DNA from: Pelomonas caseinilytica
GTDB taxonomy: Bacteria; Pseudomonadota; Gammaproteobacteria; Burkholderiales; Burkholderiaceae_C
Direction of reading: 5' to 3'
Assembly (NCBI RefSeq): GCF_021353235.1
Contig: NZ_JAJTWT010000007.1
Span: 124,001 to 188,000, forward strand
DNA: 64,000 nt
Shown here: positions 27,793-40,101 of the stretch, one piece after another
Layout: every line of letters starts with the position of its first letter
Numbering within the stretch: position 1 is the stretch's first letter
Position numbers and translations under genes: made by a program
Notes under the pieces: generated by a model
What the model was told of the DNA's origin: nothing
Databases searched by the model: none
The model's input: only the letters and a program-made list of their open reading frames with translations

Positions 27793-28562
27793 GCCGGCCC
27801 CAGCAGCCGCTTCACGCCCGCAGCGGCGAAGCTGGCCAGCAGTCCGGCATCGGCTTGGCCATCGGTCACGAGCACGTCCACGTCGGCGGCCGGGCAGATC
27901 TGGATGCGGCTGGCCTGGCCGAGCTTGCTGGCATCGGCCAGCACGACGCGCTGCCTGGCCCGGGCGAGCATCGCGCGGGCCACGGTCGCCTCGGGCCAGA
28001 GATAGTCCGTCGCGCCGTTGGCGGCGTCGAAGCCCACCGGCGACACCAGCGCCCAGTCGACCTGCAGCCGGCCGATCTCGGCGACCGTCTGCTCGCCGTA
28101 GGTGGCCGACACGTCGGTCTCCAGCCGGCCGCCGAGCAGCCGCACCTCATGCGCCGGCGCGCGGGCCAGGGCCATCGCGGCCTCCAGCGAGTTGGTGATG
28201 ACGATGAGGCCCGGCCGGCTGGCCAGCTCCTCGGCCAGTGCCAGCGTCGTCGAGCCGGCGTCCAGGAAACAGGCCTGGCCCGGCTGCACCAGCCCGGCCG
28301 CGAGCCGCGCGATCTCGCGCTTCTGCGGCAGGTGCAGGCCGGCGCGCTCCAGGTAGGCCGGCTCCGGGCGCGCACCACCGCCCGGTGGCGGCACGGCACC
28401 GCCATGCACCCGGGCCAGGTGGCCCGAGCGCTCCAGCTCGATCAGGTCTCGCCGCACGGTCTCGCGCGACACGCCCAGGGCCTCGGCGAAGTGCTCGGTC
28501 GTCAGGCGCTGATGGGTCTGCAGCAGGTCGAGGATGAGGCGGTGTCTGTCGGCAACCCACAT
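27777..28562 (-). CDS. DeoR/GlpR family transcriptional regulator
   Basis: 261 residues from the ATG at 28562 (upstream in-frame starts would run through the promoter zone of the TonB receptor gene). N-terminal HTH: RHRLILDLLQTHQRLTTEHF and ALGVSRETVRRDLIELE, then the DeoR hallmark GHLARVHGGAV. The sugar phosphate-binding domain follows (FLDAGSTTLALAEEL, VITNSLEAA). Its effector is probably a phosphorylated sugar, so control of the convergent murQ operon by GlcNAc-6-P or MurNAc-6-P is a reasonable guess. Confidence 0.9.
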   Translation of the reverse strand: MWVADRHRLILDLLQTHQRLTTEHFAEALGVSRETVRRDLIELERSGHLARVHGGAVPPPGGGARPEPAYLERAGLHLPQKREIARLAAGLVQPGQACFLDAGSTTLALAEELASRPGLIVITNSLEAAMALARAPAHEVRLLGGRLETDVSATYGEQTVAEIGRLQVDWALVSPVGFDAANGATDYLWPEATVARAMLARARQRVVLADASKLGQASRIQICPAADVDVLVTDGQADAGLLASFAAAGVKRLLGPAQPAA

Positions 28563-28679
28563 GAGCGGCTCGCTCGGCTCGGCAAAGGGACGGCGCCGAG
28601 TAGGCCAGAGCCGCATGGCGTTTGTGTGAATCTGGGGCCGGATGTGCAAACGCGTGGACATCAGCTCACAGCCAGCGTT

Positions 28680-28697
28680 CTGTCGCAGAACTGTCGT
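28680..28697 (+). promoter_or_regulatory. PHO box (PhoB site) before the TonB receptor gene
   Basis: CTGTCGC-AGAA-CTGTCGT: two 7-bp direct repeats 11 bp apart, close to the PhoB consensus CTGTCAT-AAAT-CTGTCAC. A weak -10 (GACATT, 28708-28713) follows after 10 nt, the spacing of known PHO promoters. The receptor ATG is at 28794. Confidence 0.65.
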
Positions 28698-28793
28698 GGA
28701 TTTTTGTGACATTGCGGCCCGTCACGCCGTCCGCCCCGGCCGTCGCCGGAGCGAGTCATCTGAGCACTCCAACGCGCCCCGCGCCCCACTTCC

Positions 28794-31037
28794 ATGCGAT
28801 CTGCAGTCCACGCCCTCACGCCCCTGGCCGCCCTGCTCGGCCTGGCCTTCACCGCCCTGCCGGCCCTGGCCCAGACCACCGAGACCCAGGAGCTCGAACG
28901 CGTCACCGTCTCCCTCGGCCGCGGCCAGATCCGCTCCGTCCAGGGCCTGACCAAGGCCGACTTCGAAGCCGCCGCCGCGGCCGGCCAGAGCCCGCTGGCC
29001 ACCGTCTCGCGCCTGCCCGGCGTGAACTTCCAGTCCGCCGACCCTCTGGGCAACTACGAGTGGTCCACCCGCTTCACGGTGCGCGCCTTCTCGCAGAACC
29101 AGCTCGGCTTCACGCTCGACGGCGTGCCCCTGGGCGACATGAGCTACGGCAACCTCAACGGCCTGCACATCAGCCGCGCCATCTCCAGCGAGAACGTCGC
29201 CCGCGCCGACCTGTCCCAGGGCACCGGCTCACTGGACACGCCCTCGTCCAGCAACCTCGGCGGCACGCTGCAGTTCTACTCGTCCGACCCGGGCAGGAAG
29301 TTCGGCGCCCAGCTCTCGCAGACCCTGGGCAGCGACGGCAACCGCCGCAGCTTCGTGCGCCTGGACAGCGGCGCCTCCGAGTTCGGCGCCGTCTACGCCA
29401 GCTACACCCACCAGCAAGCTGACAAATGGAAGGGCAACGGCCAGCAGCGCCAGGACCAGTTCAACCTGAAGTACGTCAAGGACTTCGGCGAGAACCACCT
29501 GTCGGCCTTCGTCAACACCTCCAACCGCCGCGAGATCGACTACCAGGACATGTCGCTGGAGATGATCAACCGCCTGGGCTACGACTGGGACAACTTCTAT
29601 CCCGACTTCGCCGCCGCGGTGAAGGCCTCCAACACCCTGTGCGGCAACAACGGCAGCACCTACGTCGCCCAGTGCGACGACGCCTACTACGCCGGCTCCG
29701 GCCTGCGCAAGGACACGCTCGCCGGCGCGACGCTGGACGCGAAGCTGGCCGACAAGCTCAGCCTCAAGACCACCGTCTACCACCACAAGAACGACGGCCG
29801 CGGCCTCTGGTTCACGCCCTACACCGCCTCGCCCGACGGCACGCCCGTCGCGCTGCGCACCACCGAGTACGCCATCCGCCGCAACGGCCTGACCGCGACC
29901 CTGGACTACGAGATCGCCGGCCACCAGCTGCGCGCCTCCGTCTGGCACGAGAACAACGACTTCGACCAGGCTCGCCGCTTCTACGCCACCTCGCCCAGCG
30001 CCGTCCCCAGCCCCTACGACTTCCCGACCAACCCCTTCTTCACGCAGTGGCAGTACGCCTTCAACACGAAGACCGACCAGTTCTCGCTGTCCGACACCGT
30101 GGCCCTCGGCCGGGACCTGACGCTGGGCCTGGGCTTCAAGTCGCTGCGCGCCAAGATCGATGCCGAGCGCCAGGTCGGCACCGGCCCGGCCGGCAGCATC
30201 ACGGCCAAGAAGGGCTTCCTGCCCCAGCTCGGCCTGAACTACCAGCTCAGCCGCAGTGACGAGCTCTTCGCCAGCGTCTCCAAGAACATGCGCGCCTACC
30301 AGGGCGCCGCCACCGGCACGACGCCGTTCGCGACGACGCAGTCGGGCTTCGACGCCATCAAGGGCTCGCTGCGCCCCGAGACCTCCACCAACTTCGAGGC
30401 CGGCTGGCGCACCACCAGCAAGCTCTACGAGGCTGCGCTCACCGCCTACGTCGTCGACTTCAAGGACCGCCTGCTCGGTGTCACGCAGGGCTCGGGCATC
30501 CAGGGCAACCCCACCGTGCTGAGCAACGTCGGCGGCGTGCGCACCAAGGGCCTGGAGGCGGCGCTGTCGCTGCGCCTGATGCCGGGCGTCAGCTGGTACA
30601 ACAGCCTGAGCCTGAGCAACTCCACCTACCGCGACGACGTCGTCAGCAAGGACGCCAACAACCAGACCACCACCATCGCCATCGCCGGCAAGCACGTCGT
30701 CGACGCGCCGGACCAGATGGTCAAGAGCATCCTCAGCTACGACGACGGCCAGTGGTTCGGCAACATCGGCGCCGACTACATGTCCAAGCGCTACTACAGC
30801 TACCTCAACGACGCCGCGGTGTCGGCGCGCACCCTGTTCAACGTCAGCGGCGGCCTGCGCGCCAAGTCGCTGGGCTTCCTGTCCGAAGGCAGCGTGCAAC
30901 TGGGCGTGACCAACCTCGGCAACAAGAAATACATCTCGACCGTCGGCAGCAACGGCTTCGTCAACAGCGGCGACAGCCAGACGCTGCTGCCGGGCGCGCC
31001 GCGCCAGTTCTTCGTGACCTTCACCGGCAAGCTCTGA
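28794..31037 (+). CDS. TonB-dependent outer membrane receptor of the phosphorus island
   Basis: 747 residues. Signal peptide to about residue 25 (LPALAQ), plug domain about 30-190 (LATVSRLPGVNFQSADPLGN, FTLDGVPLGDMSYGNLNG), then a 22-strand barrel ending in Phe-rich FFVTFTGKL. Its plug lacks the usual TonB-box ETVVVTA form and starts with ELERVTVSLGRGQ. It is the first gene of a unit with a phosphatase and ABC importer, and a PHO-box-like site lies upstream, so it probably imports a phosphorus-containing compound. The stop overlaps the phosphatase start (TGATG). Confidence 0.92.
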   Translation: MRSAVHALTPLAALLGLAFTALPALAQTTETQELERVTVSLGRGQIRSVQGLTKADFEAAAAAGQSPLATVSRLPGVNFQSADPLGNYEWSTRFTVRAFSQNQLGFTLDGVPLGDMSYGNLNGLHISRAISSENVARADLSQGTGSLDTPSSSNLGGTLQFYSSDPGRKFGAQLSQTLGSDGNRRSFVRLDSGASEFGAVYASYTHQQADKWKGNGQQRQDQFNLKYVKDFGENHLSAFVNTSNRREIDYQDMSLEMINRLGYDWDNFYPDFAAAVKASNTLCGNNGSTYVAQCDDAYYAGSGLRKDTLAGATLDAKLADKLSLKTTVYHHKNDGRGLWFTPYTASPDGTPVALRTTEYAIRRNGLTATLDYEIAGHQLRASVWHENNDFDQARRFYATSPSAVPSPYDFPTNPFFTQWQYAFNTKTDQFSLSDTVALGRDLTLGLGFKSLRAKIDAERQVGTGPAGSITAKKGFLPQLGLNYQLSRSDELFASVSKNMRAYQGAATGTTPFATTQSGFDAIKGSLRPETSTNFEAGWRTTSKLYEAALTAYVVDFKDRLLGVTQGSGIQGNPTVLSNVGGVRTKGLEAALSLRLMPGVSWYNSLSLSNSTYRDDVVSKDANNQTTTIAIAGKHVVDAPDQMVKSILSYDDGQWFGNIGADYMSKRYYSYLNDAAVSARTLFNVSGGLRAKSLGFLSEGSVQLGVTNLGNKKYISTVGSNGFVNSGDSQTLLPGAPRQFFVTFTGKL

Positions 31038-32182
31038 TGGCCGCCTCGCCCAGCCATCTCGACCGGCGCCAGCTGATGCTGGCCGCCGGGCTGGCGGCGG
31101 TGGGCGCGGGCGCGCAGGCGGGCACGAACTCCGGTTCGCGCCCGCTGGCGCTGGCCACGCCCGCCGACTCGCACAAGCTGCGCATCGCCTTCGGCTCCTG
31201 CGCCAAGCAGTCCAAGCCCCAGCCCATCTGGGCGACGGTGCGCGCCGCGCGGCCCGACCTCTTCCTCTTCCTCGGCGACAACCTCTACGCCGACGCCAGG
31301 GACGCCGACACCCTGCGCCAGCGCTATGCCGAGTTCCGCCGCGTCGAGGCCCTGCAGGCCTTCCGCCGCGACGTGCCCCACCTGGCCATCTGGGACGACC
31401 ACGACTTCGGCGACGACGACGTGGGCGGCGACTACCCGCTCAAGGCGCTGTCCCAGCAGCTCTTCTGCGACGAGTGGGGCGAGCCGGCCGACTCGCCGCG
31501 CCGCAGCCGCCCCGGCATCTACGAGGCCTGGCGCATCGAGCGCGCCGGCCGCACCGTGCAGGTCCTGATGCTGGACCTGCGCTTCAACCGCACCGGCCTG
31601 GTGGCCGACCCCGCGCTGAAGCAGGGTTATGCCGCCATGTACGCCAAGGCCAGGCTCGGCGGCGCGCCCATGCCCGGCTGGTACCTGCCCAACCTCGACC
31701 CCGCGGCGACGATGCTGGGCGAGCCGCAATGGGCCTGGCTGGCCGAGCGCCTGGCCGAGCCCGCCGACGTGCGCCTCATCGTCTCCAGCGTGCAGTTCGC
31801 CGCCGAAGGCACGGGCTGGGAGGGCTGGAACAACTTCCCGCTGGAGCGCCAGCGCCTGGTGGACCTGATCCGCGACAAGCGCGCCGAAGGCGTCGTCCTC
31901 GTCAGCGGCGACATGCACTACGCCGACCTCTCCCGCTGGGACGCGCCCGGCTGCTATCCGCTGTGGGACCTGACCTCCAGCGGCCTCACCGAGGTCTGGG
32001 ACATCCCCACGCCCAACCGGCGCCGCGTCTCCGAGGTGTATGCCGGCGTCAACTTCGGCCTCGTGGAGCTGGACTTCTCCGGCCGCGTGCCGACGCTGCA
32101 GCTCGGCATCCGCGACCTCCAGGGCAACACGCGCATCCAGCAGCGCCTGGGCCTCGACCAACTCCGCTTCGCCGCCGCATGA
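31037..32182 (+). CDS. PhoD-like alkaline phosphatase/phosphodiesterase
   Basis: 381 residues. A Tat-type signal (DRRQLMLAAGLAAVGAGAQA) precedes a PhoD metallophosphatase fold: IAFGSCAKQ, DLFLFLGDNLYADAR, IWDDHDFGDDDVGGDYPLK and VSGDMHYADLSR give the Asp, Asn and His metal ligands. PhoD enzymes release phosphate from mono- and diesters in the periplasm and are usually under phosphate control. It is coupled to the TonB receptor gene upstream and the binding-protein gene downstream (ATGA). Confidence 0.92.
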   Translation: MAASPSHLDRRQLMLAAGLAAVGAGAQAGTNSGSRPLALATPADSHKLRIAFGSCAKQSKPQPIWATVRAARPDLFLFLGDNLYADARDADTLRQRYAEFRRVEALQAFRRDVPHLAIWDDHDFGDDDVGGDYPLKALSQQLFCDEWGEPADSPRRSRPGIYEAWRIERAGRTVQVLMLDLRFNRTGLVADPALKQGYAAMYAKARLGGAPMPGWYLPNLDPAATMLGEPQWAWLAERLAEPADVRLIVSSVQFAAEGTGWEGWNNFPLERQRLVDLIRDKRAEGVVLVSGDMHYADLSRWDAPGCYPLWDLTSSGLTEVWDIPTPNRRRVSEVYAGVNFGLVELDFSGRVPTLQLGIRDLQGNTRIQQRLGLDQLRFAAA

Positions 32183-33222
32183 ACCTGAACCGCCGCCATC
32201 TTGTCCTCGGCCTGGCCGCCACCGGCCTCGGCCGCGCCGCCCCGGCCCAACCGGCGGGCCTCGTGGAGGCCGCCCGCGCCGAAGGGCGCATCCAGAGCGT
32301 CGGCATGCCCGACGACTGGGCCAACTGGCGCGCCACCTGGGCCGACCTGCAGCGCCTGTACGGCCTGGCCCACGGCGACACCGACATGAGCAGCGCCGAG
32401 GAGATCGCCAAGATCGAGGCCGAGCGTGCCAACGCCAGCGTCGACATCGGCGACGTGGGCTTCGAATTCGGCCCCATCGCCAAGGCCCGCGGCATCACGC
32501 GCGCCTACAAGCCCACGACCTGGGCCCAGCTGCCCGACTGGGCCCGCGACGCCGACGGCCACTGGGCCCTGGCCTACACCGGCACCATCGCCTTCGCCGT
32601 CAACAAGCGCCTGCTCCGGGACGTGCCGCGCAGCTGGAAGGCCCTCTTCGCCGCCCAGCCGCGCGTGATGATCGGCGCCGTCGGCCGGGCGGCCCAGGCC
32701 AATGCGGCCGTGCTGGCCGCCGCGCACGCCCTGGGCGGCGACGAGACCCGGCTGCAGCCGGCACTGCAGGCCTTCGCCCAACTCGCCAAGGCCCGCAAGC
32801 TGCTCGGCACCGACCCCTCGCCCGCGCTGATGGAGCGCGGCGAGGCCGAGGTCTTCCTGCTGTGGGACTTCAACGCCCTGAGCTACCGCGACAAGCTGCC
32901 CAACGCCGCCGACTACGAGGTGTTCATCCCCGCCGACGGCTCCATCACCAGCGGCTACACGACGCTGCTCAACAAGTTCTCCAAGCGCCCCCACGCCGGC
33001 GACCTGGTCCGCGAGTACATCTTCAGCGACGCCGGCCAGCTCAACCTCGCCCGCGGCAATGCGCGCCCCATCCGCATCGAGCACCTGGCCCTGCCCGAAG
33101 ACGTGAAGAAGAAGCTGCTGCCCGTGGCCCAGTACCAGGCCGCCCGGGCCCTCAAGCCGCAGCTGTGGACCGAAGAGGTCAAGAAGCTGCCGCGCGCCTG
33201 GCAGCGCGAGGTGCTCGCGTGA
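32179..33222 (+). CDS. ABC importer periplasmic binding protein
   Basis: 347 residues with a twin-arginine-like signal (NRRHLVLGLAATGLGRAAPA). The mature part is a type II iron/thiamine/polyamine-like binding protein (GRIQSVGMPDDWANW, VGFEFGPIAKARGIT, YTGTIAFAVNKRLL, AEVFLLWDFNALSYRDKLP, AYEV-type hinge). It belongs with the two permeases and ATPase at 34090-36700. Such systems move phosphonates (aminoethylphosphonate), thiamine or polyamines; phosphatase neighbours favour an organophosphorus ligand. Confidence 0.87.
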   Translation: MNLNRRHLVLGLAATGLGRAAPAQPAGLVEAARAEGRIQSVGMPDDWANWRATWADLQRLYGLAHGDTDMSSAEEIAKIEAERANASVDIGDVGFEFGPIAKARGITRAYKPTTWAQLPDWARDADGHWALAYTGTIAFAVNKRLLRDVPRSWKALFAAQPRVMIGAVGRAAQANAAVLAAAHALGGDETRLQPALQAFAQLAKARKLLGTDPSPALMERGEAEVFLLWDFNALSYRDKLPNAADYEVFIPADGSITSGYTTLLNKFSKRPHAGDLVREYIFSDAGQLNLARGNARPIRIEHLALPEDVKKKLLPVAQYQAARALKPQLWTEEVKKLPRAWQREVLA

Positions 33223-33231
33223 ATTCCAAAG

Positions 33232-33307
33232 GCAACCACAGAGGCACGGAGCCACAGAGCAAACACAGAGAAGCACTTCCTCTGTGCCTCTGTGCCTCTG
33301 TGGTTGC
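33232..33307. repeat. CACAGAGG inverted repeat, copy 1
   Basis: GCAACCACAGAGGCAC at the left pairs with GTGCCTCTGTGGTTGC at the right across a run of CACAGAG units, making a long imperfect hairpin between the binding-protein stop and the phosphodiesterase start. Related copies are at 55177-55250 and 56243-56331. Confidence 0.85.
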
Positions 33308-33322
33308 ATTTCTCCCTCTGAC

Positions 33323-34099
33323 ATGAACAAGCTCATCCTCCTGCTGGTGGACGGCCTGCGGGCCGACACCGCACGCGACTACCTCGGCTACGTGCAAGCG
33401 CTCAACGAGGCCGGCCGCGCGCACTGGAGCACGCTGCGCTGCGAGCTGCCCGGCGTGTCGCGGCCCCTGTACGCGACGGTGCTCAACGGCCGCACGCCGC
33501 TGGCCCACGGCATCCTCGGCAACGGCCAGGCCGGCCAGCGCTGCGGCCCCACGCTGTTCGACGACCTGGCCGCCGCCGGCCGCCGCTCGGCCGTGGCGGC
33601 CTACCACTGGGTCTACGAGCTGCTGGCCGGGCAGGTCTTCGACCCGCTGGCCCACCGCGAGGCCGCGTTGCCGTCCTTGCGCATCGAAGCCGCGCGCTGG
33701 TACTGGGAGGACGACTACCCCGACTCCCATCTCCTCGCCGACGCCGAGGCGCTGCGCGCCGCGCAGGCGCCCGACTTCCTGCTCGTCCATCCCATGGGCC
33801 TGGACCTTGCCGGCCACCGCCATGGCGGCGAGTCCACCGGCTACAGCTTCGCCGCCCGCCGGCTCGACCAGGTCCTCGCCCAGGTCCTGCCGCGCTGGCA
33901 TGCCGCGGGCTACGACCTGCTGCTCACCAGCGACCACGGCATGCATGCCGACCACTGGCACGGCGGACCGCTGGCCGTCGAGCGCGAGGTGCCGCTGGTG
34001 TGGCTGCCGCACCAGGGCAGCGCCCAGGCGCCGGCCGGCTGGCCCGACACCCAGACCGGCATCCGCGGCTTCGTCGCCCGCCACCTCGGATGCAGCTGA
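33323..34099 (+). CDS. Alkaline phosphatase superfamily phosphodiesterase/pyrophosphatase-like enzyme
   Basis: 258 residues, no signal peptide. Metal and nucleophile motifs of the nucleotide pyrophosphatase/phosphodiesterase group: LILLLVDGLRAD (first Asp), GVSRPLYATVLNGRTP (probable Ser nucleophile), MGLDLAGHRHG (Asp and His) and LLTSDHGMHADHWHGG (Asp-His and His). It would hydrolyse a phosphate or phosphonate ester brought in by the adjoining ABC importer, acting in the cytoplasm. It overlaps the next permease gene by 10 nt. Shorter than most NPPs (350-450), so a minimal form. Confidence 0.85.
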   Translation: MNKLILLLVDGLRADTARDYLGYVQALNEAGRAHWSTLRCELPGVSRPLYATVLNGRTPLAHGILGNGQAGQRCGPTLFDDLAAAGRRSAVAAYHWVYELLAGQVFDPLAHREAALPSLRIEAARWYWEDDYPDSHLLADAEALRAAQAPDFLLVHPMGLDLAGHRHGGESTGYSFAARRLDQVLAQVLPRWHAAGYDLLLTSDHGMHADHWHGGPLAVEREVPLVWLPHQGSAQAPAGWPDTQTGIRGFVARHLGCS

Positions 34100-34911
34100 C
34101 CCCGGTACGCGCCTGGCTGGCCGCCGGCCCGCTGCTGGCCCTGTCCGCCGCCGCCCTGCTGCTGCCGCTGGGCTGGCGCAGCCTGGAGCTGCTGCGCGCC
34201 TGCCTCGGCCCCGGGGCCTGCGTGCTGCGCGAGCTGGCCGCCGACCGCTTCTACCTCGACGCCATCGCCCGCACGCTGGCGCTCTCGGCCGCCAGCAGTG
34301 CCCTCGGCCTGGTGCTCGGCCTCGGCGCCGCCCTGCATCTGCTGGCGCGTCCGCGCTGGAGCCGGCCGGTGGCCGTGCTCGCCGGCCTGGGCGCCAACTT
34401 CGCCGGCGTGCCCCTGGCGCTGGCCTTGACGCTGCTGCTCGGCAGCCAGGGCGTGCTGACCACCCTGGCCCGCGCCCACGGCCTGCTGCAGGACTGGGAC
34501 CTCGCCGGCGACGCCGGCCTGCTGCTGGCCTTCACCTGCTTCCAGGTGCCGCTGGCCGTCGTGCTGCTGATGGCGCCGGTGAAGCTGCTGGACCCGGCCC
34601 TGGCCGAGGCTGCCGCCACCCTGGGTGCCTCGCCGGGACGCTTCTGGCGCCGGGTGGGCCTGCCCCTGCTGGCACCCAGCCTCGTGGAGGCCGCCAGCCT
34701 GCTCTTCGCCAACGCCGCCGCCGCCTACGCCACACCCTTCGCGCTGGCCGGCACGGGCAGCCCCGTGCTCGCGGTGCGCATCGCCTCCGCGGTCAGCGGC
34801 GACATCTTTGCCCAGCCCGAGCTGGCCACGGCGCTGTCCCTGGTGCTGGGCCTGCTGCTGCTCGCCGTCATCGCGGGCGGACGCTGGCTGTCCAGGCGGT
34901 TGAAGTCATGA
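34090..34911 (+). CDS. ABC importer permease, first subunit
   Basis: 273 residues, about six membrane helices. The EAA loop that contacts the ATPase is visible as EAAATLGASPGRFWRRVGLPLLAPS. This is the polyamine/thiamine/aminoethylphosphonate permease type (BPD_transp_1). It starts inside the 3' end of the phosphodiesterase gene and overlaps the second permease by 4 nt (ATGA). Confidence 0.9.
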   Translation: MQLTPVRAWLAAGPLLALSAAALLLPLGWRSLELLRACLGPGACVLRELAADRFYLDAIARTLALSAASSALGLVLGLGAALHLLARPRWSRPVAVLAGLGANFAGVPLALALTLLLGSQGVLTTLARAHGLLQDWDLAGDAGLLLAFTCFQVPLAVVLLMAPVKLLDPALAEAAATLGASPGRFWRRVGLPLLAPSLVEAASLLFANAAAAYATPFALAGTGSPVLAVRIASAVSGDIFAQPELATALSLVLGLLLLAVIAGGRWLSRRLKS

Positions 34912-35686
34912 AGCCGCCCGCCCCGCCCTGGCGCCTGCCGGCCCTGGCCTTCTGGGCCGCGGCCCTCGTCGTGCTGTTGCCGCCGCTGGCCGTGGGGGCC
35001 TATGCCTTCAGCGAGCGCTGGGACCAGGGCCTGCTGCCGCAGGGCGCCACGCTGCATTGGCTGGCCGGCCTGGCCGGCGACGAGCGCGTGCGCGCGGCGG
35101 CCTGGAACTCCGTCTGGATCTCGGGCGCGGCGGCCTTGCTGGCGGTGCTGCTGGGCGGCGCGGCTAGCCTCGCGGCGCATCTCGCGGCACCGCGCCTCAA
35201 GCGCCTGCTGGACGGCCTGGCCCTGCTGCCCTATGCCATCCCGCCGGTCGTCGTCGCCATCGGCGCGCTGGACCTCTTCGTCGGCCGCTGGGGCGACGTG
35301 CTGGACCTGCGGCTGGTCTACGCCGGGCTGCTGGCCGCGCTGCTCTTCCCGCTCGTGCACCAGACGCTGTCGGCCGCGCTGCAGCAGCTCGACGCCCAGC
35401 CCCTCATCGACGCCAGCCGCACCCTCGGCGCTTCCGACGGCCTGCTGCTCACCCGCGTGCTGCTGCCGCTGCTGCTGCCCGCCTTCGCCGCGGCCGGGCT
35501 GCTGGCCTGGACGACCGGGGCCATGGAGTTCGCCATCGCCAACCTGCTGCTGGCCGGCTCGCTGGAGTTGCTGCAGCCCCTGGTCAACGGCCTGCGCGGC
35601 GCCAACGGCCACCTGGCCGCGGCCCTCATCGTCGTCAGCCTCGTCCTCGTCACCCTCATCGGCGCCCTCGTGCACCTGCTCACCTC

Positions 35687-35711
<25 letters not shown>
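34908..35711 (+). CDS. ABC importer permease, second subunit
   Basis: 267 residues, about six membrane helices, with the EAA-like loop DASRTLGASDGLLLTRVLLPLLLPA. It pairs with the preceding permease to form the channel. Its 3' end overlaps the ATPase gene by 25 bp, showing tight coupling. Confidence 0.9.
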
Positions 35712-36700
<989 letters not shown>

Positions 36701-36727
36701 CCCCCTAACTCCGCCACGCGGGCAGGC

Positions 36728-36745
36728 ATGTCATGCGGCCTTCAT
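36728..36745 (+). promoter_or_regulatory. PHO box (PhoB site) before the glycerophosphodiesterase gene
   Basis: ATGTCAT-GCGG-CCTTCAT: two 7-bp half-repeats 11 bp apart. A possible -10 (TAGCGT, 36756-36761) follows after about 10 nt. The ATG is at 36796. Weaker than the site at 28680 but with the same geometry. Confidence 0.5.
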
Positions 36746-36795
36746 GCCGCCTGCCTAGCGTGGGGACACCCCAACCCGCCCCCCGGAGTCCCCCA

Positions 36796-38064
36796 ATGCA
36801 TCGCCGTTTCATCCGCCTCGCGTCACTGGTGCTGATGGCCGCCTGCCTGCCCGCCCTCGCCCACGAACTCGACGGCGAGCGCCGCGACGAGCGCGGCATC
36901 GCCAGCGTGCAGCTCGGCCCCCGCCCCTTCTTCCTCACCAACGAGATGGCCGACGGCCCGCTCAAGCAGAAGCTGCAGCATTGCGCCGCCACGCGCGAGC
37001 ACTACAAGCCGACGCTGTTCTCCATCGGCCACCGCGGCGCGCCGCTGCAGTTCCCCGAGCACACCAGGGAGAGCTACGAGGCCGCCGCGCGCATGGGTGC
37101 CGGCATCGTCGAGTGCGACGTGACCTTCACCAAAGACAAGCAGCTCGTCTGCCGCCACGCCCAGAACGACCTGCACACGACGACCAACATCCTCGCCACG
37201 CCGCTGGCCGCCAAGTGCGTCAAGCCCTTCACGCCGGCCGTCTTCGACGCCGCGGGCACCCTCGTCGCGCCGGCCGCCGCCGAGTGCCGCACCAGCGAGC
37301 TGACGCTGGCCGAGTTCAAGAGCCTGCGCGGCAAGATGGACGCCTCCAACCCGCGAGGCCGCACGGTGGCCGAGTACATGGGCGGCACGCCCGCCTTCCG
37401 CACCGAGCTCTACGCCGGCCCCACCAGCGGCACGCTGCTGTCGCTGAAGGAGGCCATCGCCCTGTTCAAGCAGCTGGGCGTGAAGATGACGCCCGAGCTG
37501 AAGTCGCCCGCCGTGCCCATGCCCTTCGACGGCTTCACCCAGGCGGCCTATGCGCAGAAGATGATCGACGAGCACAAGGCCGCGGGCGTGCCCGCGCGCG
37601 ACGTCTGGGCGCAGAGCTTCAACCTCGACGACATCCTCTACTGGGTGAAGAACGAGCCCGCCTTCGGCCGCCAGGCCGTCTACCTCGACGATGCCAACAC
37701 GCCCGCCGACCTGCCGACGCTGGAGCAGCTGCGGGCCTACCGCGCCCAGGGCGTGCGCATCGTGGCGCCGCCGCTGTTCGCGCTGCTGACGGCCGACACC
37801 AGCGGCAACATCCTGCCCTCGGCCTACGCCCGCAACGCGCGCGCCGCGGGGCTGGACATCATCACCTGGTCGCTGGAGCGCAGCGGCGTCCTGGCCGACG
37901 GCAACAACGGCTCCTACTACCAGACCTTCGACAGCGCCGTCACCCGCGAGGGCGACGTGCTGCGCGTGCTGGACGTGCTGGCCCAGGACATCGGCGTGAT
38001 CGGCGTGTTCTCCGACTGGCCCGCCACCGTCAGCTTCTACGCCAACTGCACGGGCCAGCGCTGA
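36796..38064 (+). CDS. glpQ: Periplasmic glycerophosphodiester phosphodiesterase
   Basis: 422 residues. Signal peptide ending PALA-HEL. GDPD-type barrel: [22 protein letters not shown] (HRG and Glu), [24 protein letters not shown] (catalytic and metal residues), KMTPELKSP and [10 protein letters not shown]. It hydrolyses glycerophosphodiesters to glycerol 3-phosphate and an alcohol in the periplasm. Longer than E. coli GlpQ (358) owing to an insert around residues 135-215, common in secreted bacterial GDPDs. It probably belongs to the phosphate-starvation response. The symbol is by family. Confidence 0.9.
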   Translation: MHRRFIRLASLVLMAACLPALAHELDGERRDERGIASVQLGPRPFFLTNEMADGPLKQKLQHCAATREHYKPTLFSIGHRGAPLQFPEHTRESYEAAARMGAGIVECDVTFTKDKQLVCRHAQNDLHTTTNILATPLAAKCVKPFTPAVFDAAGTLVAPAAAECRTSELTLAEFKSLRGKMDASNPRGRTVAEYMGGTPAFRTELYAGPTSGTLLSLKEAIALFKQLGVKMTPELKSPAVPMPFDGFTQAAYAQKMIDEHKAAGVPARDVWAQSFNLDDILYWVKNEPAFGRQAVYLDDANTPADLPTLEQLRAYRAQGVRIVAPPLFALLTADTSGNILPSAYARNARAAGLDIITWSLERSGVLADGNNGSYYQTFDSAVTREGDVLRVLDVLAQDIGVIGVFSDWPATVSFYANCTGQR

Positions 38065-38070
38065 GCGGGC

Positions 38071-38454
38071 TCAGGCCGGTGCCGCGGTGATGGGCGCCAG
38101 GCGCGGCACCTCGTCGTCGCTCCAGAGCCTGAAGCGGGCGACGAAGTGCTGGCCCGAGCCGTCCTCCAGGCCGAAGCTGCCGCTGTTGCCGGGCGCCACG
38201 TCCAGCGTCATCTCCAGGCCGGCCAGGTAGTCGCACTGGGCGGCGCTGGCATAGACGGGCACGCCGGCCACGTTGCCCAGCCGCCTGTCGTCGGCGTTGA
38301 GCTTCAGCTCGTGCGCGGCAAAGCACATCGGCGCGCTGCCGGCGCAGCAGCCGTGCGACTGGTAGAACAGCAGCTCGCCGTGCCGGCCGCGCAGTTGCTC
38401 GATGAGCGCCCGCGCGGCCTCGGTGGACAGGACACGAGGGAGAGTCGTGTCCAC
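38071..38454 (-). CDS. DUF779 protein linked to aldehyde dehydrogenase
   Basis: 127 residues from a GTG at 38454, 5 nt after the aldehyde dehydrogenase stop. DUF779 features are clear: LLFYQSHGCCAGSAPMCF (Cys pair and HG) and a conserved C-terminal beta domain (GQHFVARFRLWSDDE). The family is nearly always next to AcoD/ExaC-type aldehyde dehydrogenases. Its role is not established; a metal or thiol function is suggested by the three Cys. Confidence 0.88.
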   Translation of the reverse strand: MDTTLPRVLSTEAARALIEQLRGRHGELLFYQSHGCCAGSAPMCFAAHELKLNADDRRLGNVAGVPVYASAAQCDYLAGLEMTLDVAPGNSGSFGLEDGSGQHFVARFRLWSDDEVPRLAPITAAPA

Positions 38455-38459
38455 CGGCT

Positions 38460-39983
<1,524 letters not shown>

Positions 39984-40022
39984 GGGATGTCTCCTGCGAA
40001 TGGGTTGGGGCAGGCCTCTCAT

Positions 40023-40038
40023 CGCAGAACCCGTGCCA
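40023..40038 (-). promoter_or_regulatory. Sigma-54 promoter for the aldehyde dehydrogenase gene
   Basis: On the minus strand TGGCACGGGTTCTGCG: GG and GC are 10 nt apart, and the -24 element TGGCAC is perfect. The start codon is 40 nt downstream. Confidence 0.65.
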
Positions 40039-40101
40039 GGCCGCGGCAGGCGCCCGCGGGGCCCCGCGCGGGCCGAAAGTGCAGGGAAACCACTCTCCGG
40101 C